From contig JAUHXR010000051.1 in the NCBI GenBank assembly GCA_030426845.1, positions 1-38,904 on the forward strand: a stretch of 38,904 nt of DNA, in the 5' to 3' direction. The position numbers were made by a program, and so were the translations under genes. The notes beneath the pieces were generated by a model, which was not told the origin of the DNA, ran no database searches, and saw nothing but the letters and a program-made list of their open reading frames with translations. Shown in pieces: positions 31,863-38,307 of this stretch. The number at the start of each line of letters is the position of its first letter. Within the stretch, counting starts at the first letter, position 1. The DNA is from Polyangia bacterium. GTDB taxonomy: Bacteria; Myxococcota_A; Polyangia; Polyangiales; Sandaracinaceae.

Positions 31863-32812
31863 GCGTCCTCCCCGCTCATCTGCACGAAGGCGTCCTCGAG
31901 CGAGCTCGAGGTGCGCGCGAGGGTGAGCAGCTCGAGGTCGGCCTCGACGACGCGCCGGGCGATCGCGCCGCGCGGGTCCTCGGCGGCCCGCACCTGGGCG
32001 AAGGTGACCCCGCGGCTCGCGGTGAGCTCGACGATCTCGAGGCCGTCGATCGCGAGCGCCGCGCGGACGGCGTCCTCCGCCCCGCGGACCTCGACCTTGA
32101 CGAGGTGACTGACCCGGGCGCCCTTGTCGGCCGACGCGCGCGCCGAGAGCTGCGAGAGCAGCTCCTCCTCCGAGCCCATCCCGACGATGCGCCCCTCGCG
32201 GAGCATGAGCAGCCGGTCGCAGGTGCGCTCGACCTCCGAGAGGATGTGCGAGCTGAGGAGGATCGTGTGCTCGCCGCGCAGGCCGCGGATGAGCTCGCGC
32301 ATCTCGATGATCTGCACCGGGTCGAGGCCCTGGATGGGCTCGTCGAGGATGAGCAGCGCGGGCCGGTGGATGATCGCCTGGGCGATCCCGACGCGCTGCT
32401 TGTACCCGTGGCTGAGCGTCTCGATCGTCTGGTCCTGGACCTCGACGAGGCCGGCGCGCTCGAGCACCTCGGGGAGCCGCTTGGCGACCTCGCCGCGGCT
32501 CATCCGTCGGAGCTGCCCCGCGAAGCGCAGGAACTCCGCGACCCGCATCTCCGGGTAGAGCGGCGGCGTGTCCGGCAGGTAGCCGATGAGCTTGCGGATC
32601 TCGTGCGGGCTCTCCTCGGCGTCGAAGCCGCCGATCGTGATGCGCCCGCTGGTCGGGAGCGAGAGGCAGCTCAGGAGCCGAAGCGTCGTCGTCTTGCCCG
32701 CGCCGTTGAGGCCCAGAAAGCCGATGCACTCGCCCTCCTCGATCGTGAAATCGAGGCCCTCGACGGCTGCGCTCCGCCCGTAGAACTTCGAGACCTTGTC
32801 GACGCTGATCAC
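31859..32812 (-). CDS. ABC transporter ATPase (GldA-like)
   Basis: 317 aa. The frame extends further upstream; I chose GTG 32812 because GGCGGGG lies 9 nt before it and the ABC fold starts at once (ISVDKVSKFYG). Visible motifs: Walker A GLNGAGKTTT, Q-loop region LPDTPPLYPEM, signature LSHGYKQRVGIAQAI with the S-x-G form LSHG, Walker B LLILDEP and switch His in LLSSHILSEVE. A C-terminal extension of about 80 residues follows, as in GldA, NosF and similar ABC-2 ATPases. It is the first gene of the four-gene unit and would power the permease encoded 4 nt downstream. A TTG at 32821 is a less likely start. Confidence 0.92.
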   Translation of the reverse strand: MISVDKVSKFYGRSAAVEGLDFTIEEGECIGFLGLNGAGKTTTLRLLSCLSLPTSGRITIGGFDAEESPHEIRKLIGYLPDTPPLYPEMRVAEFLRFAGQLRRMSRGEVAKRLPEVLERAGLVEVQDQTIETLSHGYKQRVGIAQAIIHRPALLILDEPIQGLDPVQIIEMRELIRGLRGEHTILLSSHILSEVERTCDRLLMLREGRIVGMGSEEELLSQLSARASADKGARVSHLVKVEVRGAEDAVRAALAIDGLEIVELTASRGVTFAQVRAAEDPRGAIARRVVEADLELLTLARTSSSLEDAFVQMSGEDA

Positions 32813-32840
32813 TATCGACAACCCCGCCGGATCAGGCGTG

Positions 32841-32846
32841 TAATCA
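32841..32846 (+). promoter_or_regulatory. -10-like hexamer in the short divergent region
   Basis: TAATCA lies 6 nt before GTG 32853, and there is no Shine-Dalgarno, so the transcript may be leaderless. The reverse strand carries TGATTACAC here, so the ABC operon promoter may overlap it. Confidence 0.35.
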
Positions 32847-32852
32847 GCCCTC

Positions 32853-33650
32853 GTGCGGACGTCAAGCCTCGCGCTGCTGTTGCTCCTCGTCAGCCCGCTG
32901 GCGACGGCGCACGCGTACCTCATCGACACCAACGACGCGCGGGTGGTCGAGCACGGGACGATGGAGCTGGAGCTGCAGCCGATCGGCTACCTCCAGACGC
33001 TGATCGGCGACGAGGAGCACTACCTCGTGGTCCCCTCGGCCCAGCTCTACTGGGGGTTCGGCGAGGGCTTCGACCTGCTGTGGCTGACGCGCGGCTTCGG
33101 GCTCCTCGACGACGCGATGGGCGAGAGCCCCTACGCGATCGCGGAACAGATGCTCTTGGTCCGCGCGATGCTCCGCGACGGCCGCTACTCCGACGACGAG
33201 GCAGAAGGGCCGAGCGTCACCCTCCAGGCCGGGGTCCTGCTCCCCGGCATCGGGGCCGAGGTCGGCGCGGGCGCCTCGATCGCGCTCCTCTTCGCGCAGC
33301 GCTGGGACGAGGGGACGCTCCACCTCAACGTCTGGGCCAACTTCACGCAGGACCGCACCTTCGAGCTCTTCACGTCCGCCGTGATCGAGGGCCCGATCGC
33401 CTGGCCGGTGCGCCCGACGATCGAGGTCTACTTCGACCTCGACGACGGCGAGCCCTACCTGAGCGGGCTGGTCGGCGCGGTCGGCGACGTGTCGGACGAG
33501 TTCGCCCTCCAGGCCGGCGCCCGCGTCGGCGGCTGGGAGGGCTACCTCGAGCTCGAGGTCCGCGTCTCGAGCTGGATCTACTGGGACGTCTGGGACCCGG
33601 CCACGGTCAACCGCCCCGACCGGGTCCGACGACGCGCCGGCGACACCTGA
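32853..33650 (+). CDS. Outer-membrane protein of unknown function
   Basis: 265 aa from GTG 32853. A signal peptide (about 1-21, ending TAHA) is followed by DTNDARVVEHGTMELELQPIGY, an opening like that of transporter-type outer-membrane proteins. Alternating strands follow: YLVVPSAQLYWGFGEG, SVTLQAGVLLPGIGAEVGAG, LHLNVWANFTQ, and LSGLVGAVGDV-ALQAGARVG. Barrel-like aromatic girdles are visible. The last 20 residues are basic and lack a terminal aromatic residue, which is odd for a barrel. The function is unknown. The stop is 4 nt from the stop of the facing VWA gene. Confidence 0.7.
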   Translation: MRTSSLALLLLLVSPLATAHAYLIDTNDARVVEHGTMELELQPIGYLQTLIGDEEHYLVVPSAQLYWGFGEGFDLLWLTRGFGLLDDAMGESPYAIAEQMLLVRAMLRDGRYSDDEAEGPSVTLQAGVLLPGIGAEVGAGASIALLFAQRWDEGTLHLNVWANFTQDRTFELFTSAVIEGPIAWPVRPTIEVYFDLDDGEPYLSGLVGAVGDVSDEFALQAGARVGGWEGYLELEVRVSSWIYWDVWDPATVNRPDRVRRRAGDT

Positions 33651-33654
33651 CGCG

Positions 33655-34908
33655 TCACTGGCAGGTGGGCATCGATCGCTCGCCGAGCTCGCGCATGATC
33701 GCGACCCAGGTCGGCTCGAAGCTCGGCCGGCAGATCGAGTGGACGACGACCCCGGCGCCCGCCGTGTCGAGGCCCCGGGCGACCTCCACGTAGCGGCGGC
33801 CCGGATCGGCCCGACTCGAGGTCCCCTCGCCGCAGGCGGGGCGGACGCGTGAGGCGTCCGTCGGGTCGATCCGGTACTGCATCTCGGGGTTGCCCAGGAT
33901 GTCGGCGTACGACTCGCCCTCGAGGCTCGGCGGGAGGCCGACGAGCGAAGCGAAGACCAGCCGCTCCGGGGGGTGCGCCATCGTGAGGCCGGCCACGTAG
34001 CGGCCGATGGGCCGGAGCTGATCGGCGTGCTGGGTGCAACGCAGATTGAGGTTCGTCCCGACGAACGGGCCGCTCGTCGGCTCGAAGAGCTGCGGGTTGT
34101 CGGTGCTGCAGTCGTCCTCATCGCTGATCAGCAAGGTGACCAGGACCGAGTCGGCCCGCAGAAACTCGGCGTTCGCGCCGTCCGCGTGCCCGGTCGTGTT
34201 GTTGAAGAAGCGCACCGGGCTGCTCGACGGGGTCACCGCCTTGAGCACCGCCTCGAGCTGCTGCTCGAAGCCGCACCCGTTGGTCCGGTTGGTCGTGAGA
34301 CACGCCATGCTCTGGGTGAGCTGGAGCTGACCGCCGGGCGCCATGTAGTCGAGGAAGCTCGGATAGGTGGGCATGCACGCGCCGATCATCGGGTTGCCGT
34401 CCGTCCGCAGGACGCCGTCGTCGCCGTGCATCGCGTTCGGGCAGGTCGCCACGGAGACCCCGAGGGTGCCCATGTCGGCGGTGATGACCCCGACGTGGAG
34501 CGACTCGAGGGGCGCGACGTCGGCGATCCCGTCGCCGGTGTAGTCGCCCGTCACGAGCATCTCGACGAGCCTCGGGAAGCTCATCGCGAGCTGGGCCTGC
34601 TCCTCGATCATCGAGCCGGAGCTGTCGATCATCAGCAGCAGGTCCACGTCGGTGGTGGCCGGCAGGCAGCCGCCGCCGTCGAGGCCGGCATCCACGCTCG
34701 CGTCCGGCGTCGACCCGTCGGGCTCCCCCGCGTCGAGCCCGCCGTCGGCGTCCCCGCCCGGCGTCGCGTAGCAGAGCCCGTCGGCGCGGCAGCTCCAGCC
34801 GTCGGGGCACTCGGAGTCCAGCGCGCACGAGAAGTGGCCCTCGAGGGGCGTCGGCGCGCAGCCCGCGAGCGCGAGCGCGAGCGTGAGCGTGAGCGTCGCG
34901 CGCCTCAC
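33655..34908 (-). CDS. VWA-domain lipoprotein
   Basis: 417 aa from GTG 34908, overlapping the upstream stop as GTGA. The lipobox is LAGC (Cys17). A Cys module with C-x5-C-x5-C-x5-C spacing (residues 28-46) is followed by a DAG-rich linker (about 50-80). The von Willebrand A domain starts about residue 86: MIDSSGSM gives the MIDAS residues Asp95, Ser97 and Ser99. Further conserved parts are HVGVITADMGTLG, VLVTLLISDEDDC and, near the end, VHSICRPSFEPTW. Metal-dependent ligand binding at the cell surface is expected. The second half is rich in Cys. It is coupled to the TPR gene upstream. Confidence 0.85.
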   Translation of the reverse strand: MRRATLTLTLALALAGCAPTPLEGHFSCALDSECPDGWSCRADGLCYATPGGDADGGLDAGEPDGSTPDASVDAGLDGGGCLPATTDVDLLLMIDSSGSMIEEQAQLAMSFPRLVEMLVTGDYTGDGIADVAPLESLHVGVITADMGTLGVSVATCPNAMHGDDGVLRTDGNPMIGACMPTYPSFLDYMAPGGQLQLTQSMACLTTNRTNGCGFEQQLEAVLKAVTPSSSPVRFFNNTTGHADGANAEFLRADSVLVTLLISDEDDCSTDNPQLFEPTSGPFVGTNLNLRCTQHADQLRPIGRYVAGLTMAHPPERLVFASLVGLPPSLEGESYADILGNPEMQYRIDPTDASRVRPACGEGTSSRADPGRRYVEVARGLDTAGAGVVVHSICRPSFEPTWVAIMRELGERSMPTCQ

Positions 34909-35696
34909 AGCCGCCCCTGGATCAGCACGTGAGACGCGCCGAACGCGACCTCGGCGTCGGCGTCGCCCGGCAGCTCGATCACGCCCCAGATGAGGCCGGC
35001 CACCAGCGCGGCTCCGCCGACACCGAGGAGCACCGCGCCGGCGATCCCGAAGGTGTCCGCGTCGGCGTGCGCGCCGGCCACGTCGGACCACGGCGTGTTG
35101 GCCGGCGCGTCGCGGACCACCGCGGCCTGCGACTCGGCGAGCCCGAGGAGCACCGCCCCGGCGATCGCGGCCGCGCCGCCGATCCCGGCCACCACCCAGC
35201 CCCCGATCCCCGCCTCCGAGGAGGCCTGCGACTCCGACTCCGTCGCGGCCACGGCCGCGGCGGCCCGCTCGCGCTCGGCGGCGGCCTCGCGCTCGGCCTC
35301 CTCCCGCGCCGCGTCGCTCGCTTCGCGCTCCGCTACCGCGGCCCGCATGTTGGCGATCCGCACCTCGATCGCCGCCCGCCCCTCCGCGTCGGGGCGCGCC
35401 TCGAGGAACCGCTCGAAGGCCTCGATGGCGCGCTCGTCGCGCCGCAGGCGCTCGGCGGTGTGGCCGATGTTGTAGAGCAGCTCGGGCGCCTCGGAGAGCT
35501 CGTAGGACCGCTCGAAGTAGCCGAGGGCCTCCTCGTAGCGGCCCGCGTCGAACGCCGCCCGGCCGGCCTCGAACAGCCCGCGCGCCTCCTCGACCGGCGC
35601 GTCCTGCGCGCTGGCCGTCCGTGTCAGCCCGAGCCCGAGCGGGGCGAGCACGGCCAAGCCCAGCGCGACGCGCCAGACCAAGAAAAACCTCGTCAT
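34905..35696 (-). CDS. Exported TPR protein with coiled coil and membrane segments
   Basis: 263 aa. The frame is open far upstream, but ATG 35696 has GGAGG 6 nt before it and a signal peptide follows (1-30, ending TASA). Two to three TPR units (about 37-100) read GRAAFDAGRYEEALGYFERSYEL and LYNIGHTAERLRRDERAIEAFERFLE. A charged coiled coil (about 112-155, EREASDAAREEAEREAA) comes next. Two hydrophobic segments (about 162-188 and 208-235) place the C-terminus at a membrane. This layout recurs in myxobacterial gene clusters but has no known function that I can name. It is translationally coupled to the VWA lipoprotein gene. Confidence 0.82.
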   Translation of the reverse strand: MTRFFLVWRVALGLAVLAPLGLGLTRTASAQDAPVEEARGLFEAGRAAFDAGRYEEALGYFERSYELSEAPELLYNIGHTAERLRRDERAIEAFERFLEARPDAEGRAAIEVRIANMRAAVAEREASDAAREEAEREAAAERERAAAAVAATESESQASSEAGIGGWVVAGIGGAAAIAGAVLLGLAESQAAVVRDAPANTPWSDVAGAHADADTFGIAGAVLLGVGGAALVAGLIWGVIELPGDADAEVAFGASHVLIQGRL

Positions 35697-35728
35697 TTCA
35701 AGCCTCCGCGTGCTCCTCCACCCAGGAG

Positions 35729-35751
35729 CCCACTTCCGGTACACCGGTGGG
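35729..35751. promoter_or_regulatory. Imperfect inverted repeat in divergent region
   Basis: CCGGT-AC-ACCGG (35736-35747) is flanked by CCCA and TGGG arms with a small bulge. It sits 33 nt upstream of the TPR start and 100 nt before the pruA -10. It could be an operator for the TPR/VWA unit. Confidence 0.35.
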
Positions 35752-35846
35752 TCGGTCGCCCGCGCACGAAATTCCAAGGCACACGCCAGAGCGTCTGCCG
35801 AAGCAGGTCGCGGACGAGTTCCATCACGGTCGGGGCGGCCACAGGC

Positions 35847-35855
35847 TGCTAGGTT
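35847..35855 (+). promoter_or_regulatory. Extended -10 promoter motif of pruA
   Basis: TGC TAGGTT ends 30 nt before ATG 35886, and GAGGAGAG lies at 35872-35879 as Shine-Dalgarno. No -35 element is apparent. Confidence 0.5.
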
Positions 35856-35885
35856 CCGCGTCCATCTCAGCGAGGAGAGGCAGCG

Positions 35886-37493
35886 ATGGTCAAGATCCCG
35901 ACCCCCGTCAACGAGCCGGTCCACGGCTACGCCCCCGGCTCGACCGAGCGCGCGGAGCTCGTCGAGGCGCTCGGCGCGATCCGCGGCGAGACGGTGGAGA
36001 TCCCCATCGTGGCCGGCGCCGAGGAGATCCGCTCGGGTGACCTGGTCGACGTCGTCGAGCCGCACCGCCACGCGAGCGTCCTCGCGCGAGCCCACCAGGC
36101 CAAGCCCGCCCACGTCCAGTCGGCGATCGACGCCGCGATGGCCGCCGCGCCCGCCTGGGCCGCCACGTCGTTCGAGGATCGCGCGGCGATCTTCCTCCGC
36201 GCGGCCGAGCTGCTGACCACCAAGCACCGCCGCCATGTGAGCGCGACGTGCATGCTCGGCCAGGGCAAGACCGCGCACCAGTCGGAGATCGACTCCATCT
36301 GCGAGCTCGCCGACTTCTGGCGGTTCAACGTCGCGTTCACCGAGCAGCTGATCCACGAGCAGCCGATCAGCTCGCGCGGGCTCTGGAACCGCATCGACTA
36401 CCGCCCGCTCGAGGGCTTCGTCTTCGCGGTGACGCCGTTCAACTTCCTCGCGATCGCGGCCAACCTGCCGACCGCGCCCATCCTCGCGGGCAACGTCTGC
36501 GTCTGGAAGCCGGCGACCACCTCGCTGCGCGGCTGCTGGGCGATCGTCGAGCTGCTCCGCGAGGCGGGCCTGCCGCCCGGCGTGCTCAACATGGTCCCCG
36601 GCGCGGGCCCCGAGCAGGGCCAGGTCGCGCTCGACAGCGAGCACCTGGCGGCGATCCACTTCACCGGCAGCACGCCGACCTTCAAGGCGCTCTGGCGCGG
36701 GGTCGCCGAGCGGCTCGATCGCTACCGCACCTACCCCCGGCTCGTCGGCGAGACGGGCGGCAAGGACTTCATCGTCGCCCACGAGAGCGCCGACGTCGCC
36801 GCGCTGATCACCGCGATGACCCGCGGCGGCTTCGAGTACCAGGGCCAGAAGTGCTCGGCCGCGAGCCGCGTCTACGTCCCTCGCGCGATGTGGAACGCGG
36901 TCAGGGACGGCGTCGTGGCCGACCTCGAGACGATCCGCTTCGGCGACGTGACCGACTTCTCGAACTTCGGCGGCGCGGTGATCGACGAGCGCGCGTTCGA
37001 CAAGATCGCGGGCTACGTCGACCTCGCCAAGGCCACGGCGAAGATCGTCGCCGGGGGCACCTACGACAAGTCCGAGGGCTACTTCGTCCAGCCGACCGTG
37101 GTGGAGGTCGACGACCCGAAGCACCGCCTGATGCAGGAGGAGATCTTCGGCCCGGTGCTCACGGTGTACCCCTACGACGAGAGCTGGGCCGACGTGCTCG
37201 AGCTGGTCGACACCACCTCGCCCTACGGCCTGACCGGCGCGGTCTTCGCCAACGACCGCGTGGCCGTGCGCCAGGCGCAGGATCGCCTGCGGCAGTCGGC
37301 GGGCAACTTCTACATCAACGACAAGCCCACCGGGGCGGTCGTCGGCCAGCAGCCCTTCGGCGGCGCGCGCCAGAGCGGCACCAACGACAAGGCCGGCTTC
37401 CACTACAACATGCTCCGGTGGATGAGCCCGCGCTCCATCAAGGAGACGTTCAGCCCGCCCACCGACTACCGCTACCCCTTCTTGGACCGCTGA
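35886..37493 (+). CDS. pruA: 1-pyrroline-5-carboxylate dehydrogenase
   Basis: 535 aa. This aldehyde dehydrogenase oxidises glutamate-gamma-semialdehyde to glutamate with NAD+, the second step of proline catabolism. Catalytic residues are Glu289 (VGETGGKD) and Cys323 (GQKCSAASR). The segments PFNFLAIAANLPTAPILAGN, FTGSTPTFKALWR and PTGAVVGQQPFGGARQSGTNDK are typical of the stand-alone P5CDH (ALDH4A1/RocA-like) group, and the length fits. It is not fused to proline dehydrogenase, and no putA/prodh gene is seen in the window. ATG has a GAGGAGAG 6 nt upstream. An ArsC-family gene follows after 29 bases and is probably co-transcribed. Confidence 0.93.
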   Translation: MVKIPTPVNEPVHGYAPGSTERAELVEALGAIRGETVEIPIVAGAEEIRSGDLVDVVEPHRHASVLARAHQAKPAHVQSAIDAAMAAAPAWAATSFEDRAAIFLRAAELLTTKHRRHVSATCMLGQGKTAHQSEIDSICELADFWRFNVAFTEQLIHEQPISSRGLWNRIDYRPLEGFVFAVTPFNFLAIAANLPTAPILAGNVCVWKPATTSLRGCWAIVELLREAGLPPGVLNMVPGAGPEQGQVALDSEHLAAIHFTGSTPTFKALWRGVAERLDRYRTYPRLVGETGGKDFIVAHESADVAALITAMTRGGFEYQGQKCSAASRVYVPRAMWNAVRDGVVADLETIRFGDVTDFSNFGGAVIDERAFDKIAGYVDLAKATAKIVAGGTYDKSEGYFVQPTVVEVDDPKHRLMQEEIFGPVLTVYPYDESWADVLELVDTTSPYGLTGAVFANDRVAVRQAQDRLRQSAGNFYINDKPTGAVVGQQPFGGARQSGTNDKAGFHYNMLRWMSPRSIKETFSPPTDYRYPFLDR

Positions 37494-37522
37494 GCCCGAA
37501 CCGCGCAGCCGAAGGAACCGTC

Positions 37523-37867
37523 ATGGACGTCGTCATCTGGCACAACCCGTCGTGCTCCAAGTCGCGCCAGGCCCTCGAGCTCCTCGAGGAGCGCGGCCTC
37601 GAGCCGACCGTGCGCCGCTACCTCGCCGACCCGCCCAACGCCAAGGAGCTGCGGGCGGTGCTCAAGCAGATGGGCACCAAGGATCCGCACGACCTCGTGC
37701 GCAAGCGCGAGAAGCTCTACGGCGAGCTGGGCGTCGCCGACCTCGAGGGCCCGGACGTGATCGCGGCGATGGCCGAGAACCCCAAGCTGATCGAGCGGCC
37801 GGTGGTGATCACGAAGAAGGGCGCGCGGATTGGCCGGCCGACCGAGGCGATCCTCGAGATCCTCTGA
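37523..37867 (+). CDS. arsC: ArsC/Spx-family thioredoxin-fold protein (arsenate reductase-like)
   Basis: 114 aa, the family length. The protein opens MDVVIWHNPSCSKSRQALEL, with catalytic Cys11 in the NPSCSKSR motif. Later motifs LVRKREKLYGEL, NPKLIERPVVI and ARIGRPTEAI keep the three Arg residues used by glutaredoxin-dependent arsenate reductases (Arg60, 94 and 107 in the plasmid R773 enzyme). Arsenate reduction is therefore plausible, but many such single genes away from ars operons have other roles. No arsR, arsB or acr3 is nearby. It follows pruA by 29 nt with GAAGGA as Shine-Dalgarno. Confidence 0.8.
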   Translation: MDVVIWHNPSCSKSRQALELLEERGLEPTVRRYLADPPNAKELRAVLKQMGTKDPHDLVRKREKLYGELGVADLEGPDVIAAMAENPKLIERPVVITKKGARIGRPTEAILEIL

Positions 37868-37894
37868 GTCGGGCCGCGGGGCGTCCGGCGGCGG

Positions 37895-38146
37895 TCAGAG
37901 CAGCGACAGCAGCGTGAGGCTCGCGGCCGCCGTGCTGCCGAGCACCGCGATCACCACCCCGGCCATCGCGTAGACCGCGCGGGCCCGCGGCAGGCCCTGC
38001 TTGTCGACGGGGCAGGGCATCCAGCGGCCGAGCGGCAGGCCGAGGCGGCGCTCGAGGGCGAGCATGCTCTCCACGTCCGTCCGCGCGATCGCGACCCCCA
38101 CCGCGTAGCAGATCAGGCCGAGCAAGGGGGCGAGCCAGAGGGTCAT
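37895..38146 (-). CDS. Small membrane protein of unknown function
   Basis: 83 aa from ATG 38146. Two hydrophobic segments (about 3-20 and 60-82) flank a cytoplasmic or periplasmic loop with CPVDKQ and basic residues. This would be a hairpin membrane protein. No family is recognised. A sigma-54-like site and a TTAGCC -10-like hexamer both lie just upstream, so its promoter is uncertain. No Shine-Dalgarno is obvious. It is convergent with the ArsC-family gene (27 bases between stops). Confidence 0.55.
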   Translation of the reverse strand: MTLWLAPLLGLICYAVGVAIARTDVESMLALERRLGLPLGRWMPCPVDKQGLPRARAVYAMAGVVIAVLGSTAAASLTLLSLL

Positions 38147-38158
38147 GACCAGGCTAAG

Positions 38159-38174
38159 AGCAGGCCCCGTGCCA
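38159..38174 (-). promoter_or_regulatory. Candidate sigma-54 (-24/-12) site
   Basis: Minus strand TGGCACGGGGCCTGCT differs from TGGCACGnnnnTTGCW at one base. GG and GC are exactly spaced. The implied start near 38148 is almost on the ATG at 38146, which leaves no room for a Shine-Dalgarno, so the site may be fortuitous or the true start may lie further in. Confidence 0.35.
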
Positions 38175-38254
38175 GGACCTTGGGTCGGTCCGTTCGGAGA
38201 TCGGCGAGCGGCGCGTGTGGCTCGGGCGACGCGGCCGCGTGTCGCGGGGTCACC

Positions 38255-38281
38255 GACCCGGCGGTCGGGTCTGGACCCGAC
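38255..38281. promoter_or_regulatory. Overlapping palindromes, candidate operator
   Basis: GTCGGGTC-TG-GACCCGAC is an 18-nt perfect palindrome (38264-38281). An extra GACCCG half-site at 38255-38260 pairs with CGGGTC at 38266. It lies just upstream of a TAAGGCT -10-like word (38296-38302), in the place of a -35 element, ahead of GTG 38308. Confidence 0.5.
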
Positions 38282-38307
38282 GGGGCCAAACCGGGTAAGG
38301 CTCGGGC

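Noticed and set aside
27746-32812. Proven gliding-motility operon
   Set aside because: Homology to GldAFG does not show motility function outside Bacteroidetes, and gldK/L/M/N are absent from the window.
35886-37493. Bifunctional PutA
   Set aside because: There is only the aldehyde dehydrogenase domain of 535 aa; no proline dehydrogenase domain.
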